NCBI RefSeq assembly: GCF_030867145.1
Contig: NC_134429.1
Coordinates: 17,024,615-17,088,614 of the forward strand
Direction: 5' to 3'
DNA length: 64,000 nt
Source: Opisthocomus hoazin
Taxonomy: Eukaryota; Chordata; Aves; Opisthocomiformes; Opisthocomidae
The number at the start of each line of letters is the position of its first letter. Positions within the stretch are counted from its first letter, which is position 1. A model generated the notes under the pieces. That model was not told the origin of the DNA, searched no databases, and saw nothing but the letters and a program-made list of their open reading frames with translations. The translations under genes and the position numbers were made by a program. This document shows positions 41,351 to 54,100 of this stretch, in pieces.

Positions 41351-44300
41351 ATCAGTCTGATAAGGATGTCATAATTACTCAATGATGTGATAATTTTCTC
41401 AAAACAAGCACAATAAACTCAATGAACTCAAATTATTCAGTAAAGTTTACACTTGAAAGGCATTCAAATATGGTTAAGTGGGATGTACACAATCTACACA
41501 ACCAGATAAGTCGTTTTTCTCAGTGGAGTTAATTTCTTAGGCACAAAATATTGCAGAATATGTGGGTTTGTTTTTAAAGATAGCAAGAGTTGGCAGTAAA
41601 GCCACAAAAATACTTCTCATCACTTTTGGCAATATTTAGGGTAATCTGAAGTGCTTTAACATCTCTTTTTCCCTAATTATGGGTGGATTATTTTGATGTG
41701 TAGCATTCACTTGGAATTTCTTGAATTTATCACACATGCAACAGCAACATCACTGTGGTGGTTTTTAACCCTCACCAACTGGTCTGTTCTTTCAGTCTGA
41801 ACTCTGCTTTAATATAGGTTTAATGCAATCTTTTGTTGGAAAATTCCTTCTATACCCAGGATATCAACTGGCAAGCATTGCAGTCTGCTATACAAATAAA
41901 ATGCCCCCCAGCCAGAACGCCGAAGAGGAGAGTAAGAGCCGACTCATTCTTTGCTAGTTTCCCAGTAAGCAGATTTCACATTTTAATTATTTAAGAGTCC
42001 CCTTTTAGAAGGACTCAGGGCCTTGCGAGAAGCACTGTGGAAGCAGGTGCTTGAATTGTGAGGCCCTTGGTGACTGCCTTTCCTTTCCATCTCCATCTCA
42101 TGCCACTCTTCACAAAAAATGCACATTCCTTCTACTCTGTGGCTGGTTTAATAGCTCCACTGTTTAAGCAGTGCCATCACAGAGATTTAAATAATAATGC
42201 TGTCATCTAGAACAATTTTCTGCAAGCCTCACCACAGGTCTGAGCAAAGACTCCCTGGGATGCTCTTCCCAATTTTCCTTTGATTTTCTACTTTAACTGA
42301 AATAAAAAGAATGAAAACTGTCAAATTTCCAATATTTCTTAGCCTTGTTTCTTTGTTTATTTTACACAAAGTCTTCTGTTTTCAGGAGGTCATCTTGGGA
42401 ACCCGTTGGGAAAATATAGTGATATTCATTATCTCAATAGATAGAAGCACAGGTGAAATATCAGTTTCTAAGTTTAGCAGGAAAACAAAAACACCACCTT
42501 GCCGATCTAGAGCAGGTGTGATTCTATGTAGGTACGGGGTTTGTCAGCTCCCAGCCTGTTTAATCTTGCCAAGAGGAAGACGTGAAAGGCCTTCCAACAG
42601 TTACAGTCAGCAGTGAGCATTGACTAGCCATTGCAGAACAAATCCCCATTAGGAGTAATAGAATTGGTAATGTTCATCACCTAGCTGGCAAAAAAATAGA
42701 AAAAGAAAGAAAAGACAAAACCAAAAAACAGACGTCATCTCCACTTTTGTAGTGAAGATGCCATCTGTGCAGACAGTGCTGTTTGATTTTCTGCATATTT
42801 CTTTTGCAGACTTGCTGTTCCCATCATGTAAAGTGATTCACAGATGTTCACACTCACAGTGAAGTATGAAGTATCCAATTCTGTCTTCTGGAAGATGATT
42901 AGCCACTTGAATCCAATACCCCATTTACAATCACCTTTATAAAAATGTGAGGAATCAGAGGATACTGCCTGACCCAGAGTTTCTCAGCTCGCTGCCTACC
43001 ACCAACAGCAGAAGCCAAGTGGGTCTGGTCCCTGTCACAGGCAATGCCAGTGATCAGAGTATCGTTATTGCTTTCTAGCACAAGACTCCCCAAAGGGGAA
43101 TCTTCTGATCCTGAAAGGGGGATCTTCTGCTGCAGCTCGGGGCTGTAGAAAACGCAGATCTGTAGTCAGGGTCCCTGGGTCAGCGCTGCCTGCTAGGCAG
43201 TGATGCAGAGTCTCAGCATCTCACATGCTTCATGTTCTCCTGCTCCATGCATAGCTGGCTGGAGGCTCATAGAGCGCATGGAGGTCTGGAGCAAGGCAGC
43301 AGGTTGATGTCTGTGCTGCCTGTGCTATGGGCCTGGCTGTGAGCAAGTCAAAGAGAGATCAGCAGCTAAAATTTGGTAAATTTGCACCAGAGAGCCTGGA
43401 TGCGGCACATTTGGGTTGGAAATGTGGAGGGCAAGGTCTTTGTCAATAGCACATGACACTGAAGAAGAAGATGAGTAGGACCATCAGGAAAGTATATTTC
43501 ATTAGCTAGATCATGGGAAGACTTAACTGCCGCTTGAGTTTGGTGGATCATTTCACTATTCTTGCAGGACATGCTTTGAAACATTTTCTTGACATCCCCT
43601 TCTTTGATGAGAAGTGACCACTAACTGCAAAAAGATTTCTGTTCATTTGTTTTGCTTCCAGCGGGTAACAGGATGCTTATGGCAAAGGCCTGATGAAAAG
43701 CAGTCTCATAATCCCTTAAGGGAGAAAAAAGGCCTTGTTTGTATTTTGCAAGATTTTAATGTGAAACACTGAAAAATCCACGGTGGAGTTAAAAAAATCA
43801 TTTTCCCAAAGACAGAGAAACAACAAAATTAGCTGCTTTCAGCATCATTTAGTTTTAAGTGATCCCATTGAAAATTAAGAACAGATTAAATTTTCCCTTT
43901 AAAAAAGTAATTTTCAACATTTGTAGGACATTTGTAGTAGAATGCCGCTTTCAGTTGTCTACCCATGAAGAGAGCCTGGAGCAACAAATGCAAAACCACA
44001 GAGGGAAAGCAGATTGAGTAGCGTTATTCTCCTCCCTTACCGGGGAGCTGAAATGATTTTCTCATACCTCATCTTCAGTTGCTGTACTCACCTATACATT
44101 GCACAGGGGGCTAGGATCTCGTTTTGCATTACAGTGTCCTGGACAGCATAGGAGTTTGCCCATCACAGTCTCCTTGCTGATCTGTCCACGACCACCCTAT
44201 CCATGATCCGCTGCCTGTATTTGTGCATCTCGTGTATACTACAAGGCCAGGCTAGCAATCTTGCTATACAATCTTTTTACCTTGTGAGAATCTTTCTTTT

Positions 44301-47300
44301 ATTTGAGAATTGCCTAATAAAAACAATAATCAATTATTTCAACGATCAATGAATGATCAATAGGCAATGAATAATCAAAACCATTCAGTGGAGCACATGG
44401 TACAACTTTAAGGTGCATTTCTGTTTTGAATCCCAAAGTGCAAAGCCAAGTGAGGTATGAAATTTCTGAAAGTAACTTTCATGGTACTGGCGACGATAGG
44501 CATACAGTTCCCAGACTTTTGTTAACTTGAAGAAAAACTTCTAACCACAGAGAGATCACCATGGCTAAATTGGTGTACATGCATATACATGCACACAGAA
44601 ACAGGGAACAGTTTTCACTCTATGAGTTTTTCAGAATAATTAATTCCAAGTGAACCAGGACAAATATCTTAGGGAATACCTCAGATGCTTTAGTCATTCC
44701 TTGAAAAAACAGTGGCATCGTCATTAAGGATTCTGTATTATGGCAACATGAGTCCATTTTCAACATAGTGAGATAAATGAGCTTCTTTTACAAATGTGGT
44801 TTCCTGTATTTCTGTGATCCCTGGACTGGTGAAAGGCAGGTTACACCCAAGATCCCTGCTGTGGGGAGAAGGCCATTAAACTCATTTCCAGCAGAGACCA
44901 TTTTCTGCAGAAGAAAGAGGGAAGGCAAATGCCATTCCAGGCTTCTAGTTGTTTAGTGCTGTCCAACCTTTTTTCTGACCTTTGTTCTACTTATTCCCCT
45001 TATGCAGCATCATTGCCTTACTTCTGACACCTTCAAGTGTTAACGTGCAAACTTTTATCTACTCCTGAAGGGAGGCCACTCTTCTGCTCCGGATGAATTA
45101 CATGGAGCCTCAGAGCATCCCATGCAACACCCCCCCACTGGCCACAGCTTTGACCTCTTACTCCAGTAAGGTGGGAAGACTTTTAAGCTAAAACCAGACA
45201 AAAAATCTCCAGTTCAACTAAAATCTAGAAATCTGTCTTCCTAAGCAGAAAACCCAAGTGACCAGAGGCAGCAAGAGACAGAAAGGTCTGTGCACAGCCC
45301 TGCCCTGCTCTGTCCCTTTAGCAGAGCTGAGATTACAGTGGAAGCATCTGACAGCAGAAAATGTCTCTCTGTTTTGCTCTTTCTACTCCCCTCTGAGCTG
45401 TTTGCAGGTGAAGTCTACCCTGACTGGGAAAGCAGCCAGAAGCAGAAAAAAAAAAAAAAGAATCAGAAATTAATAAAAACATGTTTTAAAAGTGTCTATA
45501 TGTATATAGAGGAAGCCTGCAAGAACTCAGAAGACATTCTGACGTAGAGAGATGTGCAAAGCATGGGCCATCTACCCCTGCTCACATTGACCTCTGTTGA
45601 GGGGTCCCTCTAGCCTTAGGCAATAGACAAAGCAAGCGTGGACTGAAGAAGATGCTTTGCCGTTGGAGTCGTCGGGACTTTTGTTTGCTGCCTGCAGTGC
45701 TGATGAGAACAGATCCAGCTGCAGAGAGGGCGTGCAGCAAGCTGCCCGAGCCCGCCGCAGTGACGCGGCAAGGTCCACACACCTCGGATGGTGCCTGCTG
45801 CCCCAGAGAACCCGGACCAGAGCCCTCGGTCCTGCGGTTCCCAGCTGTCAGCAAGGGCTGACTGCCCGAGGGGGACAGCAGCCTGGGGGACCAGGGACTG
45901 CCTCATCAAAATGCCAGAGAAAACAGCCAAGCACTGTCACTTTTGAGAACTGCTGTTTTTTATACATGAAGCAGGTTATCTTTCCTTTGTCCTCGTCCCC
46001 CACTCAAAAGGCACTCTGCATTGAGCTCTTAAGTTTGTTGTTTCTCAGTAGAGAGGCCGAGCCAGGTGAATACCATTTTATTTTAAATTTCTTTAAACTT
46101 ATGTTTCTTCTTATCAGAGATCAATGCAGTGGTTGCTGAATTTTGAACTTGGTGTTTATGGCTGTCAGTCAGGTTCCAGCAGAAATATTTCCAAGCAAAA
46201 GTCAGATTCAATTGCATCTGCACCATGCATATTGCAGCCTGAAAATACTGAAAATCTCTTTTTTCTTTTAGTCTTGTGGGTTGGTTTGATATGCAAGAGG
46301 GTTTGTGGAGGTAGCTTCATGGCTTATTCACCATCAGAGGCAAGTAATGTTGAATTCCTAAACGCTTCAAGAAATTCCTGAGCAGAGCTAATGTGTAACA
46401 ACAAAAATCCTTCACTACAGCATTTCAGGGTCACAGACAGATTAATGTCCTTTTAAAATATTAGTTCAGTTTCAACGATAATCTTGGAAACAGTTAAATA
46501 GTTTAGATTCTTGATCCAGTAAGTGAGAATTTCTCACACATTATCTTTATTTCCAATAGTGTTGTATTTATCTATGAAAAATTAGATAGAAGGTCTTTGT
46601 TAAAAAGAAAGGGCAGCTATTTATATACCTTCAAAGAAAACAAGATTTTTGTTTCATTCAGTATGTGCCTTTTGCCTCTGATGTTCTGGAAAACTCTTGA
46701 TTTAATCAAATTTAGACTACAAGCTGAGTAAGGTGTGCAGCTGCAGTAAATGCAAAGACCTCACAGACAAAACCAAACAAAACTGACACTTTAGAAAAAA
46801 TGCATCATGACTAAGCAACCTAGTTAAACCTTAACTATTCTGTTAAATACTCATAACTACTGATATGATTGCAGATTTTACAGTTTCAGATAAAGTGGTT
46901 TTTAAAACATACCGAAGATTGTTTTTACTCTTCCTCCATCATGGTATTGTTAGAGGGCAGAGTTAAGGCAATAGTTGCTTTACAAACTCTGCACCTGTCT
47001 GAAACCTGCCCTCAGTATTTAGTTTCCTTATTTTTGTTGGGTAGATCTGTAATATCTGTAAGGTCTGTAACATCAGTTTTAGCTTACTTTTGAAACTGTA
47101 GGTTTCAAAATCTCATTGATAGCTAAGAGCAGATGACAACTAAGTTGTTCGGAATCAGTCTTTGCTCGCCGGCGTGTAAAACCTTGAACAGCAGATCTAA
47201 GGTATCTTACAGTAAGGCTTTTCCTCTCCTGCCTGTTAAAGATGTTTAGCTTCCTATGAAGGAGTTGAATATTCATGGAGCTAAAGAGAGACTGTTCAGT

Positions 47301-47369
47301 CTGGTACATCAGGATCAACCTGCCAGAAAAGAGTCTGTAACTTGCTGATGAGGGCATGTTACCAGGAGG
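41351..47369. other. Non-coding stretch, nothing recognised
   Basis: About 6 kb with no gene or repeat that I can name. The interval 45650-45900 is locally richer in G+C and CpG and carries overlapping frames of 90-160 codons in several phases. That pattern fits composition rather than coding. Confidence 0.45.
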
Positions 47370-47500
47370 TGGGACATCTGGCTCCGGATAGAGAGGGATT
47401 TGAACCAGGTCTCCTGTGCAGCAGAAAAACATCCCAGCGTGAGGTCCATGCCCTCTATGTTGGCCATTTAAAACACCTCTTGGTTCATTGGATGCATCAC
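47370..47500 (-). mobile_element. tRNA-derived SINE relic (B box preserved)
   Basis: On the minus strand the sequence includes GGAGACCTGGTTCAAATCCC, which contains a near-consensus RNA polymerase III B box (GGTTCAAATCC) in the context usual for old amniote tRNA-derived SINEs. The A-box side is decayed. Two overlapping frames of 93 and 198 codons cross it and are not credible genes. Confidence 0.4.
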
Positions 47501-50500
47501 GTCTGGTTCCCCCCACCTCCATGGGCTGGGTACATCTTACATGATGCACTGCCACTGTTGCTTGGTGGATCACCAGGCAGTCTGATGCCTGCAAGGTACC
47601 CCAGTAACACACTGACATTTTAGCAGGTGTCAGCCCTGACCTGGAGCAGCTCCGACTTGCTCTCAGACAGTCCAACGCACTTTGTGCCAGTGCTGCTACC
47701 TGGAAGCCCTAATCTTGAAGTCCACAGTTCCACTTCACATGCAGCTAGGTGCAGGAGCTTTGTCTGAACTGTGCGGCACTGTGACTCCCTCAGTCCCAGT
47801 TTCTGCCATCTCTCACCCGCAGACTTGTAAAATGTGATTATTGTGACCTCATTTTGAGGAATTCAGTCCTTCAGTCTGAGTTCTAACCTAAAAACTGACA
47901 CTGTCATCCCATCACTCCTGACCGCAGATCTTCCTGACAGACAGCCCAGCCCTTTATAACCTCTTTTTCTCCCAGCTGACGCATTATAACTGACTTTTCA
48001 CTTTGCTTCAGCCAGAGGGACGTATGACATGAAATCAAGCCATAACACATCACTATACGCAGAGCACGAGGGCATAAATTTAGAGACAGCATGAAAAGCC
48101 TTGGTTGTAAATCTGTAAGGTTTTGATCATTTGTATCATATCTGAACAGCTCCCTGTTTTTTTCCCAGTGCTTAAACATCAGTCACCCAGCAAAACGACA
48201 GCTTGCGAGGGCTGTTGTTTGCCATCATCAGGGCTCTTCTGCCATCTCCTGGGAGAGAGACGCAAACACCCTCAAGAGGGATTTCTGCAAGAGGATGCAT
48301 TAATAAACCCGAAGTTACAGAAGGGAATGAGAATGTTCATTTCTGCTCCTTTGTTAAAAGACAAAGTAAACAAAAGACAGCAACAAAGAAACAGGAAAAA
48401 TGCTCCTCAGCCTTTAGTCGAAGGGGTTCTTGCACTTAAATAATTTATTTGTACTTCTTGGGCTCAAAAAAATTTTTAGTCTATTAATGGTCAGTCTATG
48501 GAGACAGACTTTTCAACCAAAAGTAAATGCTCATCTGTGCATGAAGTCCGGTCCAGATGAGGCACCTATTCAACAAGACAAGTAAGTAAAATACATTGGA
48601 AATAGTGAAAGTGGTGTATTTTCCTCTTTAACCCAATCCTATGATGTCAGCTTGCCCATTACCATACATAATAACTACTAGGATACTTCTAAGAAAATAA
48701 GTGAATTTCTCACAAATCTTTTAAATCAATCTGGACTGAAATATCACTAGTTACTTGGGTTGTCACCTCCTAGTTCTCAGTCTGGCATCTCCTAGCCTGC
48801 TGTAATGCAGAATTAAGGTTTAAAAAGCTACTAAAAAGACCATGAGTGCTTGTTCCTCTCCTGTTCCTCTAGTTCTTGCTCAAGCAATGCTGACAGGCAC
48901 CTTGATAAATTTGTTGCTGAGACAGACATTTACGCTTGTGATGTAATGCATGGTCCACCCAACTATGTCTTTGCAACTGTAGGAAAACATAATTGCTTTT
49001 CACATACCTAAATTTTAGCCTACCTAGGAACAAAGGATGGGATTCGGATAACCTTCTTCAACTTTTCTATTGCACTCGTTACAAAATGGAACTTCCCTCA
49101 GCAGAACAGATTAAATTCCTGTCCAGCTCAGAATGAGCAGAGATGAAGCCAGTAAAACCTGCAGTAAAAGCAGCCCTTTCCTCTCTTTTGCATCTGGTAT
49201 AGAACCTGCTGCTGAAATCTTTTCTCGCCTCTGCTTTTCTGGCCAATCCATCAATGTGCAAACTACACATGCAAAGATCATGAACTTCCACCTCTTTTCC
49301 CGGACCTGCATTAGCTCTGTGGCACCCAAAAAGACTTTTCTGCAGGGAAAAGTGTTCAAGACATTACCACCCTCTGCTTCAGGCAAGAAAAGTTGATAAA
49401 AAGTTGCCTGATCCAACAAGCTAAAGACAGGTCTTGCTAAGCCAGGGTATTCCCCAGAGATATCTCTGCGTTTGCAGGACTGATTTGGCTTGCTATTCAT
49501 TTCATTGACCACTTCCCTGTTTTCAAGGCAGGCTGGCTTAAAGCAGGAGAAATCAGTGTGCCAGGGTCAGCAGAAGGTGACTGGCATCCTTCCAGCTTTG
49601 CATCTGGATAAAGAAAATCCCTTGTACTAAGCTACACTGCTGAGTCGTATGACCTGCCAGCAGTTCATCTTGCATGCAATATCTGATCTGCTCAATCTTC
49701 TACCCGGAGCAGTAAGAGAGGGTGGGCAGCACAACTGTTCATCCACTATGAACATGCTACAGGGTGGAGAGTACATGTGTGAGAGACAGATCCTAATTCT
49801 ATCTACAGTCCATAGGTTAAAATCTGAACGCTTTCTCTGTCCTCAGAGCTCATTCCCTGTGTCTAAAATTATTACGTTAGTAGTGATTTCCCAATAAAGG
49901 GAAACTCCAGTCCCTCTGCTCAGTGCAGCTTCCAGTGATATGTGTCACGTAAGGCTTGTTTTCTGAATTTCCAGCACCTTGCCTTGACTTGCTTTTCCTT
50001 TTGAACAGGATTTCATTTTGTGAGCAACCAGGCTGGACCAAGACCAGACTCAGAGAGACATCTTCATTGTAAATAGAAGCAAGAGACAAAGGAAAAGCTG
50101 AGTTTCTGGGCTGCCTCAGCTCATTCATTGCAGGTGACCAAGTGCGTTTCCCTGCTCTCTGATGAGCACAGAGCTCCAGGCTCCAAAGTTCAAGGGGAAG
50201 AACCTTCAGAGTTGCAGAAAAAATGAAACAACACAGTGTCCCACTTAAAAGAACAGTCCTTTATTATCACCATGTGCACTCACATGCCACAAACACACTG
50301 GCCATGAGGCCATAATACAGATCCTAGGCTGTTGACAGCACCAGTCCACAGGGAGATGGGGGAGATCCTAGGGCTGGCACAGATGTGCGGTTTGGTGATC
50401 GTGGCAGGGCAGTACTTGCATGCTGAGGAATAGACAGATTTTTGGGATATGTGTTTCTACTACTGTCCAGGAACGAGCTGAGTCTTCCTCACCACCTCCA

Positions 50501-50769
50501 CTTCTTTCAGCGAGGTCCAGACACACTGGAAGGGATTCCAGCAAACTTCTCACTTTTGCGTTCAAATTGCATGATTTGAGCAAATGAGTTGTTCAAAGGT
50601 ATCAACACTCCAACACAGGCCAGATGTATTCTACAGAAGTTTTTATAAAGTGCACACAAATGTGCATGGGAAACAGAAAGGCTGATAGAAGTTGACCTTA
50701 TTAAAGCTGAAGAGCTGTGATCTGAGATGTCCCAAGCTGTGAGTTTGTGAGTCACATGGGGTGACCATG
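47501..50769. other. Non-coding stretch, nothing recognised
   Basis: No exon, RNA gene or clear repeat seen. Frames at 48123-48443 and 49111-49512 have no recognisable domains. Confidence 0.45.
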
Positions 50770-51171
50770 TGTTTTGGTTTCGGCTGCTGCCGGCAACAAA
50801 AGCACCACGCACCCGCCCCTCCCCCCGCCAGAGTGTGGAGGAAAATGAAAAGAAAGAGGCAGAAACTGGTGGGTCGGGATAAGGGCAGTTTAACAGAACA
50901 GCAAACAGAGGGAAACAGGAACAACAATGATACAGATGAGGAGAAAACACGACAAAAACAGACCCGCTCTCTCGGACCGCACCGACGCCGCACGCTCCCG
51001 AGCCGCGAGTGAGTTCCCGCCGCGCCGCCCCCCCCACCGGAACCCAGCGTGACGTCACATGGTATGGAATACCGGGCTCTGTTTGGCCAGGTGGGGTCAG
51101 CCCCCACCCCCGGCTGTGCTCCTTCCTGGAGTCCGGTGAAAATTAACCCTGTCCTGGCCAAACCCAGGACA
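50770..51171 (-). mobile_element. Diverged solo LTR of the same family as the intron-3 element
   Basis: This 402-bp block is the reverse complement of an LTR related to 12826-13237. It keeps the ends TGTCC...AAACA, the 8-bp terminal inverted repeat, the CRE TGACGTCA (51050-51057), the GTTAAACTGCCCTTATCCCG block and the 3' GCAGCCGAAACC. The centre (about 50950-51010) is more diverged. Overall identity is roughly 90 percent by eye, so it is older than or from a different subfamily to the intron-3 copy. No internal sequence remains. The five bases at each side (CCATG and CTGTG) are not identical. Confidence 0.9.
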
Positions 51172-54100
51172 CTGTGGCAAAGAAAACTCCCGAACGAAAA
51201 CTCCATCCCACCCAGTCCACAAACTTTAGACAGTTTCATAAGCAAACAGAGGTGCAAATATTCCTGAGATAGTAGGGACACAGACAAAGACCAAATGCAC
51301 AGGACATCCCAAGCACAGGACATCACTGTTAATTTTTAACAGCTGTAAATTGTATTTGCTTTCTTAATTTGACTAGTTGATACATTGTCCATCTGTACTT
51401 GCATATCAGTCTGGAGTTACTGTCATCCGTGTGTGCATGGCTTGCATCACATAGATATGAACATGCCTAGTCATGAAGTATCATTACACAGAGTTGGTTT
51501 CAGTCATCTGCAAATTACCAGCTTGAGTTCATTGCCCTAAGATTTTACAGTCCTGGTAAACTGAGAACTTTCAAGCAGTGACTGGACATTTCCACAGTTA
51601 CTATGGCTATTTATAAACACCCCAGTCAGTACTTATTAAAAATTTTTGAAGAGTTATGGAATTCAGCATTTAACCTCCTTCCCATTAGGCATGGTAAGAT
51701 ATCATTAAATTGTCTAAATATCTCTTCCCATCTTCTTCTGCCTTTCCTTATACTTCATGCAACAAAACATCTAATGTGTGGAAAGGGAGTTAGTTCATTG
51801 ATTCACAGGCAATCCCAGAGTTCCTGTGAGCTCCAGAAGGTCTTCTGGGGCCCAGGATGGGTGCAGCAGGGCTGCCAGGAGCACTGATGTCTCCAAGGTG
51901 TCACATCTCTCTGTCCTGGCCCAATGTTCATGATCACACCGATTATTCCAGGAGCCTCACATAGGAATTCTCTCTCACCAATTTGTCAAGGACTGTCAGG
52001 GATATTCTGGCGTTCCTGCAGAATGAGAAATGCTTCAGTACCTGAAGTCATTCAGGAACTGTGCGAACCTGCCTATGGCATGTACACATGACACTGAAAT
52101 ATCAATGAGCCTCCTCTTTTCTTCTCACACTTTGAAACTGTTGGGCTTTTGCACAGGAAATACTTAGCCTGAAGTGCTGGTCAGTGTTTTGTGCCCTGCA
52201 GTGTGCAGTCTGTCTGTAGTTATCTCACTGTTACCTGTAGTGCAAAGGGACTACACTTCCCTTTCAGTCTGATCTGCCTTTCCAAGTCAGAGGAGAGATT
52301 TCACCTGATTTTTAGTTGATCTAGCACCAATTTGCATTCATTGGTAATACACAATCCACAACACTTTCGCAGCTTCCACAGCTTCAAAACATTGACCTCT
52401 GTTCTGCCTTTGTCTTCAGGAATGGACAGACCATCCCCAATAGAGGACATTTCTGAAAGGAGATCCCTTATGCTTCAAAAGACAAGGTAGATCTGACCTG
52501 GGATCTCACTTTTCTTTTTCAGAGCTGCATCCTAATGGTGGTTCTCACTCATTTTATTAACTCTATGCAGCCTCTACTCAGTCACTTTTGGTATTCAAGT
52601 CCTGATCTTTTCTTTAAATGATTTTTGCTGGGAAACATGGGCTTTGGTGTAGCTCTAACTTGCTAGGCCCTCCAGCTGAAAATCTCAGGGCACACAAGCT
52701 GTGTGGCAGAGGTAGGAATCTGCTAGTGCACTAGCTGAGGCTTTGCTCATTGCTTAACGTCAGAAAGCCTCAGTTCCCAGCAGACAGAAGCTCTGAAGCT
52801 TGGTCTTGGGGCTTCTCAGTTTTTTCAGAGGGCCTGGAATAAAGGTCCAGGATGCACTACTCATCAACTAGGGATGCTTTGGCTGCCTATCTCTTGGGTG
52901 CTGGCACCTCTAGCTGACTCCTTCCTTGGAGAACAACCTGCTTTGGAAGATTAGGGCAGGTCACAAGCAGGCAGGACCAGGCTAGCCAACTCATAAATGC
53001 AGACTCTGTGAACCAGGGCACAGACTTATCAGAGAAAGGAAAAGTGCCGTAACTTCCCCTGTTAGCTCCCATTTCCTGCTCTCTTTCCACTGGGAAATGG
53101 GAGCCAAAACCTCTTCAAGTGGTGGCCAACTCAGCGTATCCTCAGTTTCTGTCTGCTTATAGAGCCAGCCCACTGAAGTTCTGTGCAATATACACTGACA
53201 ATACACTACTGCAGTGCAAACCTGCTCGTCTCCGTCCCGAGTCTTGAGTCCTGGCACTATAATGTGACCCCTCAACTATGGGAAAGTAGCTGGCCCTTTC
53301 AAAACGAGCCTGCATCTACCAGCTGGGAACTTCAGAAGAGGTATCAACAGGCCAAGGCAAGACATCTTCACATTACTATTCCTTACCAGTTTGCAATGTG
53401 CTTGGGGCTCGCTCCTCTGAAAAGTACAGAATCATTCCTCAACTCTTGGCTTAGCTGAAGCCCGGGTGATGTGCTGCCTCCACCTGCCTCTGGAGAGAAG
53501 AACTATCCCATATGCATAGGGGAAGGGATTTGTGCCTCAGGGAGACTGGGGAAAGCCTAAAATGGGGTTAGTTTCCATTCATTTTCTCCTGTCGTTTGTG
53601 GAGACGTGCTTGTTGAAATTATGTGTTTTAATGAGAGAGAAGTTGTTCAGCTCTTCTTATCAGGTTTCCTTCTTAAAGGGAATTAGCCTTGGGCAATTAC
53701 TGATCTCAGAATAGAGCAATAGGTCACAGCCTTAGACAAAAGTCAGACTTTTTTTTAAAGGAGTCAGGAGAGTCTGTTCGAGAGGGCTTCTGTGAGCTAC
53801 AAGGACCATGCATAAACCTTTGTGCCGTGTGCAGCCTTGATATAGCAAAAAGCAGAAGGAGCTCGTAGCTAGAGGGGTCAGTGAGAGTATGTGGTCACAT
53901 GCCATCAGCCAGAACTTGCATGGGGTCTTCTTTCCAGCAGGATCAGTGATAGAGTCCAAATCTGACTTTTGGAAAACAAGTTCACTGAAGAACAAAACGT
54001 GTAGTTTAATCTCCCTCACTCAGATGTACAGGTGGAAGACTGCTCCTAGAGTTAGAGTCCAGCCCCTGGTGGTAGATGAAGTTTGGCTTACACCTTGATG

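Noticed and set aside
45582..46139. Several overlapping frames of 90-160 codons in a locally GC-richer patch
   Set aside because: Frames overlap in several phases on both strands with no preferred one, which fits base composition rather than coding.
47079..47675. 198-codon minus-strand frame
   Set aside because: It runs through a tRNA-derived SINE relic and shows no domain, so it is best explained as a chance frame.
49111..49512. 133-codon minus-strand frame with a hydrophobic C-terminus
   Set aside because: No acceptor, family resemblance or neighbouring exon supports it.
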